Shown: one piece after another, positions 8,449 to 17,024 of the stretch | Position numbering within the stretch: position 1 is the first letter of the stretch | Layout: every line of letters starts with the position of its first letter | Assembly: GCA_022647565.1 (NCBI GenBank) | Contig: JALCLA010000005.1 | Span: forward strand, 123,440-187,439 | DNA length: 64,000 nucleotides | Direction: 5' to 3' | Origin: Chiayiivirga sp. | GTDB taxonomy: Bacteria; Pseudomonadota; Gammaproteobacteria; Xanthomonadales; Xanthomonadaceae | Notes under the pieces: model-generated | What the model was told of the DNA's origin: nothing | What the model saw: the letters and a program-made list of their open reading frames with translations, nothing else | Databases searched by the model: none | Made by a program: the position numbers and the translations under genes

Positions 8449-8611
8449 AGACGTTTTCGCAAAGGACGCAAGGAAAAAGCCAGGAAAGTGACGCAAAGGA
8501 GAACAGTCTCTGGGTTGCGGCACCCGTGAAGTCGAAGCGAAGCCCCAACATCAATGCTCTCCTTGGCGAGCTTTCTCGCTCTTCCTTTGCGTCCTTTGCG
8601 AAAGCGTCTCT
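8449..8611. repeat. Inverted repeat pair of the CGCAAAGGACGCAAAGG family, without an internal gene
   Basis: The left arm (about 8449-8499) contains TTCGCAAAGGACGCAAGGA. The right arm (about 8561-8611) is its inverse, containing CCTTTGCGTCCTTTGCGAAA. About 60 bp lie between them and no gene is seen there. The same sequence family flanks the GxxExxY cassette at 11288-11770, so this looks like an empty or deleted version. The right arm ends about 25 bp upstream of the next gene's start. Confidence 0.75.
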
Positions 8612-8636
8612 TGATCTTGATCTTCAGGAGTTTCAA

Positions 8637-9893
8637 ATGAACGCCCAGTTGCAATCGTCCGATGCACCGCTCGCGATCAACGGCCAGCGTCTGTGGAATT
8701 CGTTGATGGATATGGCGCAGATCGGCGCGACGCCCAAGGGCGGCGTGTGCCGGCTGGCGCTCACGGATCTCGACAAGCAGGGCCGTGATCTTTTCGTACG
8801 GTGGGCGAAGGAGGCTGGTTGCAGCATCAGCACCGACAAGATGGGCAACGTGTTCGCGCGCCGTGCCGGCCGCGATGACACGCTGACGCCGGTAGTCACC
8901 GGCTCGCATGCCGATTCGCAGCCCACGGGGGGCAAGTTCGACGGCATCTACGGTGTGCTGGGCGGGCTGGAAGTCATCCGCACCCTCAACGATCACGGCA
9001 TCGAAACCGATCGCGCGATCGAAACCGTGATCTGGACCAACGAGGAAGGTTCGCGCTTCGCGCCGGCGATGGTGTCCTCGGGCGTATTCGCCGGCGTGTT
9101 CACGCTGGACTATGGCTTGTCGCGCGCCGACGTCGACGGCAAGACCATGGGACAGGAACTGGCACGCATCGGCTACGCCGGCGACCTGCCGGTGGGCAAG
9201 CCGATCCATGCCGCGTTCGAGCTGCACATCGAGCAGGGGCCGATTCTCGAAGCCGAAGGCAAGACCATCGGCGTGGTGACGCACGCGCAGGGCCAGCGCT
9301 GGTACGAGGTCGAAGTCATCGGTCAGGAGTCGCATGCCGGCCCCACGCCAATGCCACGCCGCAAGGACGCCTTGCTCGCCGCCGCGCGCGTCATCGATCT
9401 GGTCAATCGCATCGGGCACGAACACGCGCCCTACGCCTGCGCGACGGTCGGCATGATCCAGAACCACCCGAACTCGCGCAACGTGATTCCCGGTCGCGTG
9501 TTCTTCACCATCGACATCCGCCATCCGGAAGATGCAGTGCTGGCGGAAATGGATCGCAAGCTGCGCGATGGCGTCGCGCGCATCGCAGCCGAAGCCAGGG
9601 TCGAGGTCGGTCGACTGGAACAGATCTTCTACTACAAGCCGGTCACCTTCGACGCCGATTGCGTGGCCTCGGTGCGTGCCGCAGCGCAGCGCTTTGGTTA
9701 CTCGCACCGCGACATGGTGTCGGGTGCCGGACACGATGCCTGCTATCTGGCGCAGGTGGCACCCACCTCGATGGTGTTCGTGCCCTGCATCGACGGCATC
9801 AGCCACAACGAGATCGAAGACGCCACGCCGGAGTGGATCGAAGCCGGCTGCAACGTGCTGCTGCACGCCATGCTGGGCCGCGCCGGACGCTGA
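8637..9893 (+). CDS. N-carbamoyl-beta-alanine amidohydrolase (beta-ureidopropionase, M20 family)
   Basis: A 418-residue Zn-dependent amidase/hydantoinase/carbamoylase protein. Metal-ligand motifs are visible: VVTGSHADSQPTGGKFDG (His, Asp), TNEEGSRFAP (Glu), LHIEQGPILE (His) and the C-terminal SHNEIED (His). HAGPTPM and SGAGHDACYLAQ are substrate-side family blocks. Related enzymes act on allantoate or N-carbamoyl-L-amino acids. The preT-preA neighbours downstream and hydA elsewhere favour N-carbamoyl-beta-alanine, giving beta-alanine, CO2 and ammonia. ATG 8637 has an excellent AGGAG six bases upstream. The promoter region is occupied by an inverted-repeat element. Confidence 0.85.
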   Translation: MNAQLQSSDAPLAINGQRLWNSLMDMAQIGATPKGGVCRLALTDLDKQGRDLFVRWAKEAGCSISTDKMGNVFARRAGRDDTLTPVVTGSHADSQPTGGKFDGIYGVLGGLEVIRTLNDHGIETDRAIETVIWTNEEGSRFAPAMVSSGVFAGVFTLDYGLSRADVDGKTMGQELARIGYAGDLPVGKPIHAAFELHIEQGPILEAEGKTIGVVTHAQGQRWYEVEVIGQESHAGPTPMPRRKDALLAAARVIDLVNRIGHEHAPYACATVGMIQNHPNSRNVIPGRVFFTIDIRHPEDAVLAEMDRKLRDGVARIAAEARVEVGRLEQIFYYKPVTFDADCVASVRAAAQRFGYSHRDMVSGAGHDACYLAQVAPTSMVFVPCIDGISHNEIEDATPEWIEAGCNVLLHAMLGRAGR

Positions 9894-9926
9894 GCAACGA
9901 AGAGAGCAGGGGACAGGGGAGAGGGA

Positions 9927-11282
9927 ATGGCACGCAAGGAACTCGCAGATATCGCCGCCGGACGCCTGTCCGCGGCTCAACTGGCGCACAACTTCGATGA
10001 CGTGGCGCCGCCGCTGGACCGGCAAGGCGCCTTGCTCGCCGCCGCGCGCTGCTACTACTGCTTTGATGCACCTTGCATCCAGGCCTGCCCCACCGGCATC
10101 GACATCCCGACCTTCATCCGCGGCATCTCCACCGACAACCTCAGGGGCGCGGCCGAGGAAATCCTCGGCGCCAATATCCTCGGAGGCATGTGCGCGCGGG
10201 TCTGCCCCACCGAGATCCTGTGCGAAGGCGATTGTGTTCGGAACGTCGATGACGAACAGCCGGTGCAGATCGGCGCCTTGCAGCGCTACGCCACCGACTG
10301 GGTCTATCGCGACAACGCGACTTTGTTCGAGCGTGCGCCCGAGACCGGCAAACGCATCGCGGTGATCGGCGCTGGTCCGGCCGGTTTGTCCTGCGCGCAC
10401 CAGCTTGCACGCGCCGGCCATCGTGTCACGATCTACGACGCGAACGCCAAGCCCGGCGGTCTGAACGAGTACGGCATCGCGGCCTACAAGGTGCCGGGTT
10501 TCGCGCAGCGCGAAGTCGAATGGTTGATGAGCATCGGCGGGATCGAACTCCACTGCGGCCCGGCCTTGGGACGCGAACTGACCCTGAGCCAGTTGCGCCG
10601 CGATTTCGACGCCGTGTTTCTCGGCATGGGGCTTGCCGGCGTCAATGCCCTGGAGCTGGAAGGCGAACAACTGCCGGGCGTGCGCAATGCGGTCGAGTTC
10701 ATCGCGGAACTGCGTCAGCACGACAACCTCACCACGCTGCCGATTGGCCGGCGCGTGGTGGTGATCGGTGGCGGCAACACCGCGATCGATGCCGCGATCC
10801 AGAGCAAGCGCCTCGGGGCCGAGACGGTGACCCTGGTGTATCGCCGTGGCGCGGAAGCGATGAGTGCGACCTCACACGAACAAGCCTTTGCCAAGAGTGA
10901 AGGCGTCAATGTGATCCACTGGGCGCAGCCGCGCCGCCTGCTCGGCAAGGATGGGTTGCTGGCCGGAATCGAATTCGAATACACCCAGTTGAACGAGGCC
11001 GGCAAGCTCATGGGCAGCGGCGATGTGTTCACCCTCGCCGCCGACAGCGTGCTCAAGGCCATCGGTCAGGTGCTGGTGCCCGCGCCACTCGACGCCGATC
11101 ACGGCGAGCTGCTGGAAATCAAGGACGGCCGCATCGCGGTGAACGCCGACTACGCCACCTCGCTGCCCGGCGTCTGGGCCGGCGGCGACTGCGTCGGCGG
11201 CAAGACCGACCTCACCGTGCAAGCCGTGGAAGACGGCAAGCAAGCCGCGCTTGCGATCGACCGCGCGCTGCGGCGGGGCTGA
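9927..11282 (+). CDS. preT: NAD-dependent dihydropyrimidine dehydrogenase subunit PreT
   Basis: A 451-residue glutamate-synthase-small-subunit-like flavoprotein, the electron-input half of bacterial dihydropyrimidine dehydrogenase. The N-terminal cysteine-rich domain (RCYYCFDAPCIQACPTG, GGMCARVCPTEILCEGDC) binds Fe-S clusters. IAVIGAGPAGLSCAHQLA near residue 142 is the FAD-binding Rossmann motif and VVVIGGGNTAIDAAI near 276 is the NAD-binding motif. AGGDCVGGKTDLTVQAVEDGK near the C-terminus is the FAD-closing block. With PreA it reduces uracil and thymine to dihydropyrimidines (reversible in vitro). ATG 9927 follows GGGAGAGGGA. It lies 33 bp after the amidohydrolase, probably in the same transcript; a repeat cassette separates it from preA. 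Confidence 0.92.
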   Translation: MARKELADIAAGRLSAAQLAHNFDDVAPPLDRQGALLAAARCYYCFDAPCIQACPTGIDIPTFIRGISTDNLRGAAEEILGANILGGMCARVCPTEILCEGDCVRNVDDEQPVQIGALQRYATDWVYRDNATLFERAPETGKRIAVIGAGPAGLSCAHQLARAGHRVTIYDANAKPGGLNEYGIAAYKVPGFAQREVEWLMSIGGIELHCGPALGRELTLSQLRRDFDAVFLGMGLAGVNALELEGEQLPGVRNAVEFIAELRQHDNLTTLPIGRRVVVIGGGNTAIDAAIQSKRLGAETVTLVYRRGAEAMSATSHEQAFAKSEGVNVIHWAQPRRLLGKDGLLAGIEFEYTQLNEAGKLMGSGDVFTLAADSVLKAIGQVLVPAPLDADHGELLEIKDGRIAVNADYATSLPGVWAGGDCVGGKTDLTVQAVEDGKQAALAIDRALRRG

Positions 11283-11287
11283 AGATC

Positions 11288-11770
11288 AAGAGCGATTTAC
11301 GCAAAGGGCGCAAAGGAAAAGCAGAGAGGGCGCAAAGGTGGATGAGGATGAGCTATCGAGTCGAATCATCGGGGCAGCAATCGAAGTTCATCGCGTTCTT
11401 GGGCCTGGAATGCTGGAATCTACCTACCAGGTGGCATTGGCGCATGAACTTCGTTTGGTCGGGTTGAAGGCCGAGAGCGAAGTCGTGGTTGGAATCAGGT
11501 ACAAGGATCTGAGCATACCCAACGCGTTCCGGATCGATCTCATGGTGGAAGGTTTGGTGGTGTTGGAGATCAAGGCGGTCGAGAAGCTGCTTGCAACGCA
11601 CGAAGCTTAGTTGCTGACGTACCTGCGATGTTGTGGCAAGCGACTCGGCCTCGTTTTGAATTTCAACGAACCAACACTCAAACGAGGCATCCGACGTGTC
11701 GTCAACCAACTCTGATCTTCCTTGGCGACCTCTCTGCTTTTCCTTTGCGTCCTTTGCGTAATCGGCTCTT
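11288..11770. mobile_element. Inverted-repeat-flanked GxxExxY cassette
   Basis: Arms of about 45 bp flank a single gene: left 11288-11333 (AAGAGCGATTTACGCAAAGG...) and right 11724-11770 (...CCTTTGCGTAATCGGCTCTT). They are near-perfect inverted copies, each containing CGCAAAGG(A/G)CGCAAAGGAAAAGCAGAGAGG. The same repeat family occurs at 8449-8611. The cassette separates preT from preA, two subunits of one enzyme. The unit's mobility is inferred from its dispersed, gene-plus-flanks layout; no transposase is inside. Confidence 0.65.
11338..11715 (+). pseudogene. GxxExxY family protein with an internal amber stop
   Basis: The GTG-started frame reads DEDELSSRIIGAAIEVHRVLGPGMLESTY, the N-terminal signature of the GxxExxY family (small nuclease-fold-like proteins common beside repeats in Xanthomonadales). 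It stops at TAG 11608-11610 directly after THEA. Past the stop the same frame continues as LLTYLR, then GLVLNFNEP, then LKRGIRRVVNQL to a TGA at 11713-11715, which is the expected family C-terminus. Family members usually have Gln at the stop position (HEAQLLTYLR), so a single CAG-to-TAG change explains it. The gene is therefore either inactivated or makes a 90-residue product. Its function is unknown. Confidence 0.8.
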
Positions 11771-11790
11771 GATCCGATTCGGAGTACACC

Positions 11791-13065
11791 ATGGCAAACC
11801 TGGACACCAACTTCATCGGAATCCGTTCCCCCAATCCGTTCTGGCTCGCAAGCGCGCCGCCGACGGACAAGGCCTACAACGTGAATCGTGCGTTCGAGGC
11901 CGGCTGGGGCGGGGTGGTGTGGAAGACCCTGGGCAACGATCCGCCGGTGGTGAACGTGTCCTCGCGCTACGGCGCGGTGAGTTACAACGGCCAGCGCATT
12001 GCCGGGCTCAACAACATCGAGTTGATCACCGACCGACCGCTGGCGGTGAACCTGGCCGAGATCCGCCAGGTCAAGCGTGCGTGGCCGGATCGCGCCATGA
12101 TCGTGTCGCTGATGGTGCCCTGCGATGAGGAGTCGTGGAAACGCATCCTGCCGATGGTGGAAGACACCGGCTGCGATGCGGTGGAACTGAATTTCGGTTG
12201 CCCGCACGGCATGAGCGAGCGCGGCATGGGCTCGGCCGTGGGACAGGTGCCGGAGTACGTCGAGATGGTGGCGCACTGGGTGAAGAAGCACTCGCGCCTG
12301 CCCTGCATCGTCAAGCTCACCCCTAACATCACGGATGTTCGCACGTCGGCGCGCGCGGCCTTTCGCGGTGGTGCCGATGCGGTATCGCTGATCAACACCA
12401 TCAACTCGATCACCGCGGTTGATCTCGACCTGATGGCGCCCGAGCCCACGGTCGACGGCAAGGGCACGCATGGTGGCTACTGCGGCCCGGCAGTGAAGCC
12501 CATCGCGCTCAACATGGTGGCCGAGATCGCGCGCGACAAGGACACATACCGCAAGCCGATTTCCGGCATCGGCGGCATTGCCACCTGGCGCGACGCAGCG
12601 GAATTCATGGCGCTGGGCGCGGGTTCGGTGCAGGTCTGCACCGCGGCCATGCACTACGGCTTCCGCATCGTGGACGACATGATCTCGGGCCTGTCGAACT
12701 GGATGGATTCCAAGGGCTACGCGCGGCTGGAGGATTTCATCGGCAAGGCAGTGCCGAACGTCACCGACTGGCAGTTCCTCAACATGCGCTACGACATCAA
12801 GGCGCGCATCGACCAGGACAAGTGCGTCAAGTGTGGCCTGTGCCACATCGCCTGCGAAGACACCTCGCATCAGGCCATCACCGCGACGAGGGACGGCCAG
12901 CGCTTGTTCGAGGTGGTGGATGCGGAGTGCGTGGGCTGCAACCTGTGCATGCATGTCTGCCCGGTGGACGGCTGCATCACGATGGAGCGCGTCGACGACG
13001 GCGGCTATTCGAACTGGACCACGCATCCCAACAACCCGATGCGCAAGGCGGAGACCGCGGCGTGA
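11791..13065 (+). CDS. preA: NAD-dependent dihydropyrimidine dehydrogenase subunit PreA
   Basis: A 424-residue catalytic subunit. The TIM-barrel domain resembles dihydroorotate dehydrogenase (SPNPFWLASAPPTDKAYNV, ELNFGCPHGMSERGMGSAVG, CIVKLTPNITDV, ISGIGGIATWRDAAEFMALGA) and binds FMN. Two C-terminal ferredoxin-type 4Fe-4S motifs follow, CVKCGLCHIACEDTSHQ near residue 345 and CVGCNLCMHVCPVDGC near 377. It pairs with PreT to reduce uracil and thymine. Its TGA overlaps the GTG start of the permease (GTGA), implying coupled translation. No strong ribosome site is seen before ATG 11791; the upstream spacer is the arm of the inverted-repeat cassette. Confidence 0.92.
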   Translation: MANLDTNFIGIRSPNPFWLASAPPTDKAYNVNRAFEAGWGGVVWKTLGNDPPVVNVSSRYGAVSYNGQRIAGLNNIELITDRPLAVNLAEIRQVKRAWPDRAMIVSLMVPCDEESWKRILPMVEDTGCDAVELNFGCPHGMSERGMGSAVGQVPEYVEMVAHWVKKHSRLPCIVKLTPNITDVRTSARAAFRGGADAVSLINTINSITAVDLDLMAPEPTVDGKGTHGGYCGPAVKPIALNMVAEIARDKDTYRKPISGIGGIATWRDAAEFMALGAGSVQVCTAAMHYGFRIVDDMISGLSNWMDSKGYARLEDFIGKAVPNVTDWQFLNMRYDIKARIDQDKCVKCGLCHIACEDTSHQAITATRDGQRLFEVVDAECVGCNLCMHVCPVDGCITMERVDDGGYSNWTTHPNNPMRKAETAA

Positions 13066-14525
13066 ACGACGCGGTGGCCCGTCCCGCGATCGAACAGGGC
13101 GCGCTCTACAACCCGGACCTGGCGCCCACCACCGAGGAACAGCGCACCTGGCGCTGGCATCACTACGCCGCGCTGTGGGTCGGGATGGTGATGTGCATCC
13201 CGTCGTACACCCTCGCCGCGGGCCTGATCGATCAGGGCATGTTGCCCTGGCAGGCGGTGAGCACGGTGCTGCTCGGGAACCTCATCGTGCTGCTGCCGAT
13301 GCTGCTGATCGGTCATGCCGGGGCGAAGTACGGCATCCCGTACGCGGTGCTGGTGCGCTCCAGTTTCGGCACTCAAGGCGCGAAACTGCCGGCGCTGCTG
13401 CGCGCGATCGTGGCCTGCGGCTGGTATGGCATCCAGACCTGGTTCGGTGGCCTGGCCATCTACACCCTTGGCAACATCCTCAGCGGCAACCAGCTTGCGG
13501 GCGAGGCGATGCCCTGGCTCGGCATCAATGCGGCGCAGCTCACCTGCTTCGTCCTGTTCTGGCTGCTGCAGCTTTATTTCGTGGTGAAGGGCACGGAATC
13601 GATTCGCTGGCTGGAGACGATCTCGGCACCGATCAAGATCGTGATCTGCATCGGCCTCGTGTTCTGGGCCATTTCCCACACCGGCGGCCTGAGCGCGATC
13701 ATGGACACGCCCTCGCAGTTCGTGGCCGGCGGCAAGAAGGAGGGCCTGTTCTGGGCCACGTTCTGGCCGGCGCTGACCGCGATGGTGGGGTTCTGGGCCA
13801 CGCTTGCGCTCAACATTCCCGACTTCACCCGCTTCGCGAAGTCGCAGCGCGACCAGTTGATCGGGCAGAGCATCGGCCTGCCCGCGCCAATGGGGCTGCT
13901 GGCCCTGATGAGCGTCATCGTCACTGCCGCCACCGTCACTCTTTACGGCCAGGCGATCTGGGATCCGGTGGATCTCGCCGGTCGCTTCACCGGCGTCATC
14001 GTCGGGCTGGCCTTGCTGTTCCTCACGCTCGACACGATGTGCTGCAACCTCGCGGCCAATCTCGTCGGCCCGGCCTACGATTTCGCCAGCCTCGCGCCGC
14101 GCAGGATCTCCTACAAGCTCGGGGGGCTCATCACCGCCGGCATCGCGTTGCTGGCGATGCCGTGGAAGATCCTCGCCAGCACCGATGGCTACATCTTCAC
14201 CTGGTTGATCGGCTACTCGGCGCTGCTGGGGCCGGTGGCCGGCATCATGCTGGTGGACTACTACCTGCTGCGCGGCACGCAGCTCGACGTGGCCGCCCTG
14301 TTCGCCGAGCGCGGCGACTACGCCTACCGCAAGGGCTGGAATCCGGCCGCGTTGATCGCATTGGCCGCAGGCGTATTGCCGAACCTGCCGGGCTTTCTCA
14401 AGGCCGCCGGCGTCGTGGCCGACGTGCCGGATGCGTTCGAGGTGATCTACACCTATGCCTGGTTCGCGGGGTTGGCGATCGCGGCGCTGCTTTACTACGC
14501 CCTGATGCGGCTGTGGCCGCGTTAA
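13062..14525 (+). CDS. NCS1-family nucleobase:cation symporter
   Basis: A 487-residue polytopic membrane protein with about 12 hydrophobic segments, of the Mhp1/PucI/uracil-permease type. Family blocks include an N-terminal YNPDLAPT, WVGMVMCIPSYTLA (TM1), GIPYAVLVRSSFG, ACGWYGIQTWFGG (TM3), NIPDFTRFAKSQ (TM6), and ASTDGYIFTWLIGYSALLGP with MLVDYYLLR near the C-terminus. Given the preA overlap (GTG 13062 inside the preA stop), it most likely imports uracil, thymine or dihydropyrimidines into the cytoplasm for degradation. Hydantoin, allantoin or cytosine are alternatives within the family. Confidence 0.88.
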   Translation: MNDAVARPAIEQGALYNPDLAPTTEEQRTWRWHHYAALWVGMVMCIPSYTLAAGLIDQGMLPWQAVSTVLLGNLIVLLPMLLIGHAGAKYGIPYAVLVRSSFGTQGAKLPALLRAIVACGWYGIQTWFGGLAIYTLGNILSGNQLAGEAMPWLGINAAQLTCFVLFWLLQLYFVVKGTESIRWLETISAPIKIVICIGLVFWAISHTGGLSAIMDTPSQFVAGGKKEGLFWATFWPALTAMVGFWATLALNIPDFTRFAKSQRDQLIGQSIGLPAPMGLLALMSVIVTAATVTLYGQAIWDPVDLAGRFTGVIVGLALLFLTLDTMCCNLAANLVGPAYDFASLAPRRISYKLGGLITAGIALLAMPWKILASTDGYIFTWLIGYSALLGPVAGIMLVDYYLLRGTQLDVAALFAERGDYAYRKGWNPAALIALAAGVLPNLPGFLKAAGVVADVPDAFEVIYTYAWFAGLAIAALLYYALMRLWPR

Positions 14526-14550
14526 CGCGACCTGCGCGCCGCCTTCGCGC

Positions 14551-16788
14551 TCAGCGTTGTTCCACCTCGGCCGCCGCCACGTCGCGCACCAGCCGGAAGC
14601 CGATGTCGTCGTAGCCTTCGTCGCCCTTGAGTGCTTCGTTGCCGCGGGCGCCGGAACGCGCGCTGCCATCGCGCCAGCTCGAACCCAAACTGGACTGTGG
14701 CGCGCAACCGTTGCGGCACTCGGCGCTCCATTCGCGCGCGCTGCCGAGGTGGCTACGCGCGCCGGACGCAGCGCGCGCCGCCGTATCCACCGAGGCGGTT
14801 CCGGTGCAATTGCTGCGGCAGGCAGGCGCCACCGCCGCCAGCCCGAGCGCCTGCCATTCTCCGGCCGTGGGCAAGCGATAGCGCTGGCCGTCGCGCTGGC
14901 CGAGCCAGGCGGCATACGCCAGGGCATCGGCGGCGCTCACGCAGACCACGGGATGGCTGCCTTGCTGGGTGAATCCCGGTTGGTTCCAGCTGCGTCGCTT
15001 CAGTGTCACGAGCGCGGTGCGGATGCGGCAGCGTGCGCTGGCGCGTCCCGTTGCAGCAACGAAAGCGGCGTACTCGTCGAGCGTGATCGCATGGGCCGAC
15101 ACCGCGAGGCCGGCGCGCGCTCCCGCGGGCAGGCGCGCGAGCAGCAGTGACGACGCGCCGCTACGCAGCGAATCCCCCGGCTTGGCACGCACGATGGCCT
15201 GCGACCAGTACGGCTCCAGGCGCGCCGCTGCCACGCCCCACTGCCCCGCGTCGGCCTTGACCTGACGCACAGCGCCAAGGTCGCGCTCGGCGAGCGCCGT
15301 GCGCAGGCGCGAGGACAGGGCCGCCACCACGGTGGCTTCCAGTTCGGACCATGCCGCGTCGTCGCGCAGGCCCAGTTCGTCGGCGAGGGCTTGCGCGCGA
15401 CCGTAGAGCGCGCGCGCCGCCTCGTCCTTGCCGGCTTGCAGGCTGGCGGCGAGATACGGCGTGGCAGCACTCAACCAGCGCAGCCCGAGGCGCGGCAGCG
15501 CGCGCGCCCGCGGCGTGGCCTGAAACGCCGCGCGCAGCGAGTCATAAGCATTGTCGCCGGGCGGTTGGGTCAGGCGGCGACGCATGATCTGTTCCTGCGC
15601 GGCGGCGAGTTCAGCTTCGCCCGGCGCAACCTCGATCGATTCGACCGCCGCGATCGGTTCGATCGCGGGCGTGGCCGCCGCCGCGCTCTCGAGCGTGGCG
15701 GGCGGCGACAACGCGAACGCGCTCGTGGTCGGCGCGGGCGCGACCGCGACCGGCGGCGTGGCCGTGTCCATCTTCCGCTGCGCGGTCGATGCCGGATCAC
15801 GCGCGGACCAGAGTGCGACGGCCGCGGCGAACACGGCGAGGCAGCCCGCGCTCCAGGCCAGCCGACGCGGCCAGCGGCGTGCCGTGTCGGCCCGGGCCGA
15901 CACGGCGCGGGCCTGCACCTGCTTCTGCTCCATGCGCCGCACCTGGTCGACCACGCGCTCGAGCGCGGCCATCATCTCGCGCGCATTCTGGAAGCGGTCA
16001 TCGGGACGCTTCGCCATCGCGGTTTCGATGAACGCCTGCCAATGCGACTTCTCGAACGGCAGGCGCGGCACCGGATCCATTGCGTGCATCACCGCCAGGC
16101 CGAGTGCATCCGGGTTCTGGAACGGCAAGCGACCGCTCACCATCTCGAAGGTGAGGACGCCGAGGCTGTAGAGGTCGGCGCGGCCATCGACCCGCTCGGC
16201 GCGGGCCTGTTCCGGCGCCATGTGCGCCGAGCTGCCCACCGCGAGGCCATCGCCGGTGACGCGCGAGCGATCGCGCTTGCTCGCGGCAATGCCGAAATCG
16301 GCCAGCAAGGGGCGATCGGCGTTGTCGAACAACACGTTCGCCGCCTTCACGTCGCGGTGCACCACGCCATGCGCATGGGCATAGTCCAGCGCCCAGAGCA
16401 GGGCGCGCACCACCTCGATCACGCCGGCATCGTTGCGGGTAAGATCGCGCTGTCCGAGGTGGCCCTTGGAGAGATAGGGCAGGACGTAGTACAGCAGGCC
16501 CTGCTCGCTGCGGCCCACGGCGTGGATCGTGACGATGCACGGATGCTGCAGCTTGGCGATGGTGCGGGCCTCGCGCTCGAAGCGCGCCTTGCTGACCTCG
16601 TCCTTCAACGCCTGCGGCGCGATCACCTTGATCGCCACCTGGCGCTCCAGTGACTCCTGCACGCCCAGGTAGACGTAGGACATGCCACCACGCCCGATCA
16701 GGCGCAGCACCCGACAGTCCGGAATCTCGGGCGTCAGGCCGCTGAGCAGTTCGTCCAGCTCTTCCGGAGAAAGTTCAGGGGTGGTCAT
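14551..16788 (-). CDS. Membrane Ser/Thr protein kinase with C-terminal FGE-sulfatase-like domain
   Basis: A 745-residue protein with an N-terminal Hanks-type kinase, residues ~28-280: glycine loop IGRGGMSYVYLG, VAIKVI lysine about K54, catalytic HRDVKAANVLFD near 144 and DFGIA near 164, all intact. A transmembrane segment follows at about 310-328 (LAWSAGCLAVFAAAVAL), then an Ala/Pro-rich linker and a helical region. The C-terminal ~170 residues resemble a formylglycine-generating/sulfatase-modifying fold (SAHAITLDEYAAFVAATG, HPVVCVSAADALAYAAWLG, RYRLPTAGEWQALG, GFRLVRDVA). It phosphorylates proteins in the cytoplasm; the outer domain may sense envelope ligands (inference). ATG 16788 is preferred to a GTG five codons upstream. 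It converges on the permease with a 25-bp gap. Confidence 0.87.
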   Translation of the reverse strand: MTTPELSPEELDELLSGLTPEIPDCRVLRLIGRGGMSYVYLGVQESLERQVAIKVIAPQALKDEVSKARFEREARTIAKLQHPCIVTIHAVGRSEQGLLYYVLPYLSKGHLGQRDLTRNDAGVIEVVRALLWALDYAHAHGVVHRDVKAANVLFDNADRPLLADFGIAASKRDRSRVTGDGLAVGSSAHMAPEQARAERVDGRADLYSLGVLTFEMVSGRLPFQNPDALGLAVMHAMDPVPRLPFEKSHWQAFIETAMAKRPDDRFQNAREMMAALERVVDQVRRMEQKQVQARAVSARADTARRWPRRLAWSAGCLAVFAAAVALWSARDPASTAQRKMDTATPPVAVAPAPTTSAFALSPPATLESAAAATPAIEPIAAVESIEVAPGEAELAAAQEQIMRRRLTQPPGDNAYDSLRAAFQATPRARALPRLGLRWLSAATPYLAASLQAGKDEAARALYGRAQALADELGLRDDAAWSELEATVVAALSSRLRTALAERDLGAVRQVKADAGQWGVAAARLEPYWSQAIVRAKPGDSLRSGASSLLLARLPAGARAGLAVSAHAITLDEYAAFVAATGRASARCRIRTALVTLKRRSWNQPGFTQQGSHPVVCVSAADALAYAAWLGQRDGQRYRLPTAGEWQALGLAAVAPACRSNCTGTASVDTAARAASGARSHLGSAREWSAECRNGCAPQSSLGSSWRDGSARSGARGNEALKGDEGYDDIGFRLVRDVAAAEVEQR

Positions 16789-17024
16789 GGCCTTGCGCCG
16801 CACGGTGGCGAACCGGCCATAGCATAGGCGAGCCGGAGCCCGGGTTGAGGCATCCAGTCACGTTTTCGACGATACGTAGACGTACGTCAGCCGTCGCCCC
16901 GCCCCCGGCACCCCGGTTTGATCGATTCGGGCATCGTTTTACGACTATAGGTTGTAGACGCCCCGAAAATGGGCGTGGTCCGCCGCGCCTAGGCGGAGGC
17001 AACGATCAGCAGCTGGGGAAATTC
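16789..17024. other. 236-bp gap with two small hairpins
   Basis: No gene is seen. Two adjacent hairpins occur, CGCCC-N7-GGGCG at 16959-16975 and TCCGCC-N7-GGCGGA at 16979-16997, just before a GGGGA and ATG at 17025. They could form a leader structure, but I recognise no riboswitch class. Confidence 0.35.

Noticed and set aside
8328..10721. 797-residue minus-strand open frame across the amidohydrolase and preT
   Set aside because: Spans two well-supported plus-strand genes and an inverted repeat; His/Arg/Gly-rich shadow translation.
11353..13026. 557-residue open frame on the minus strand opposite preA
   Set aside because: A shadow frame typical of high-GC coding sequence; preA on the plus strand has clear Fe-S and FMN motifs.
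16959..16997. Two adjacent hairpins considered as a riboswitch
   Set aside because: No conserved core of any riboswitch class I know, and the downstream gene is disrupted; kept only as a note on the gap.
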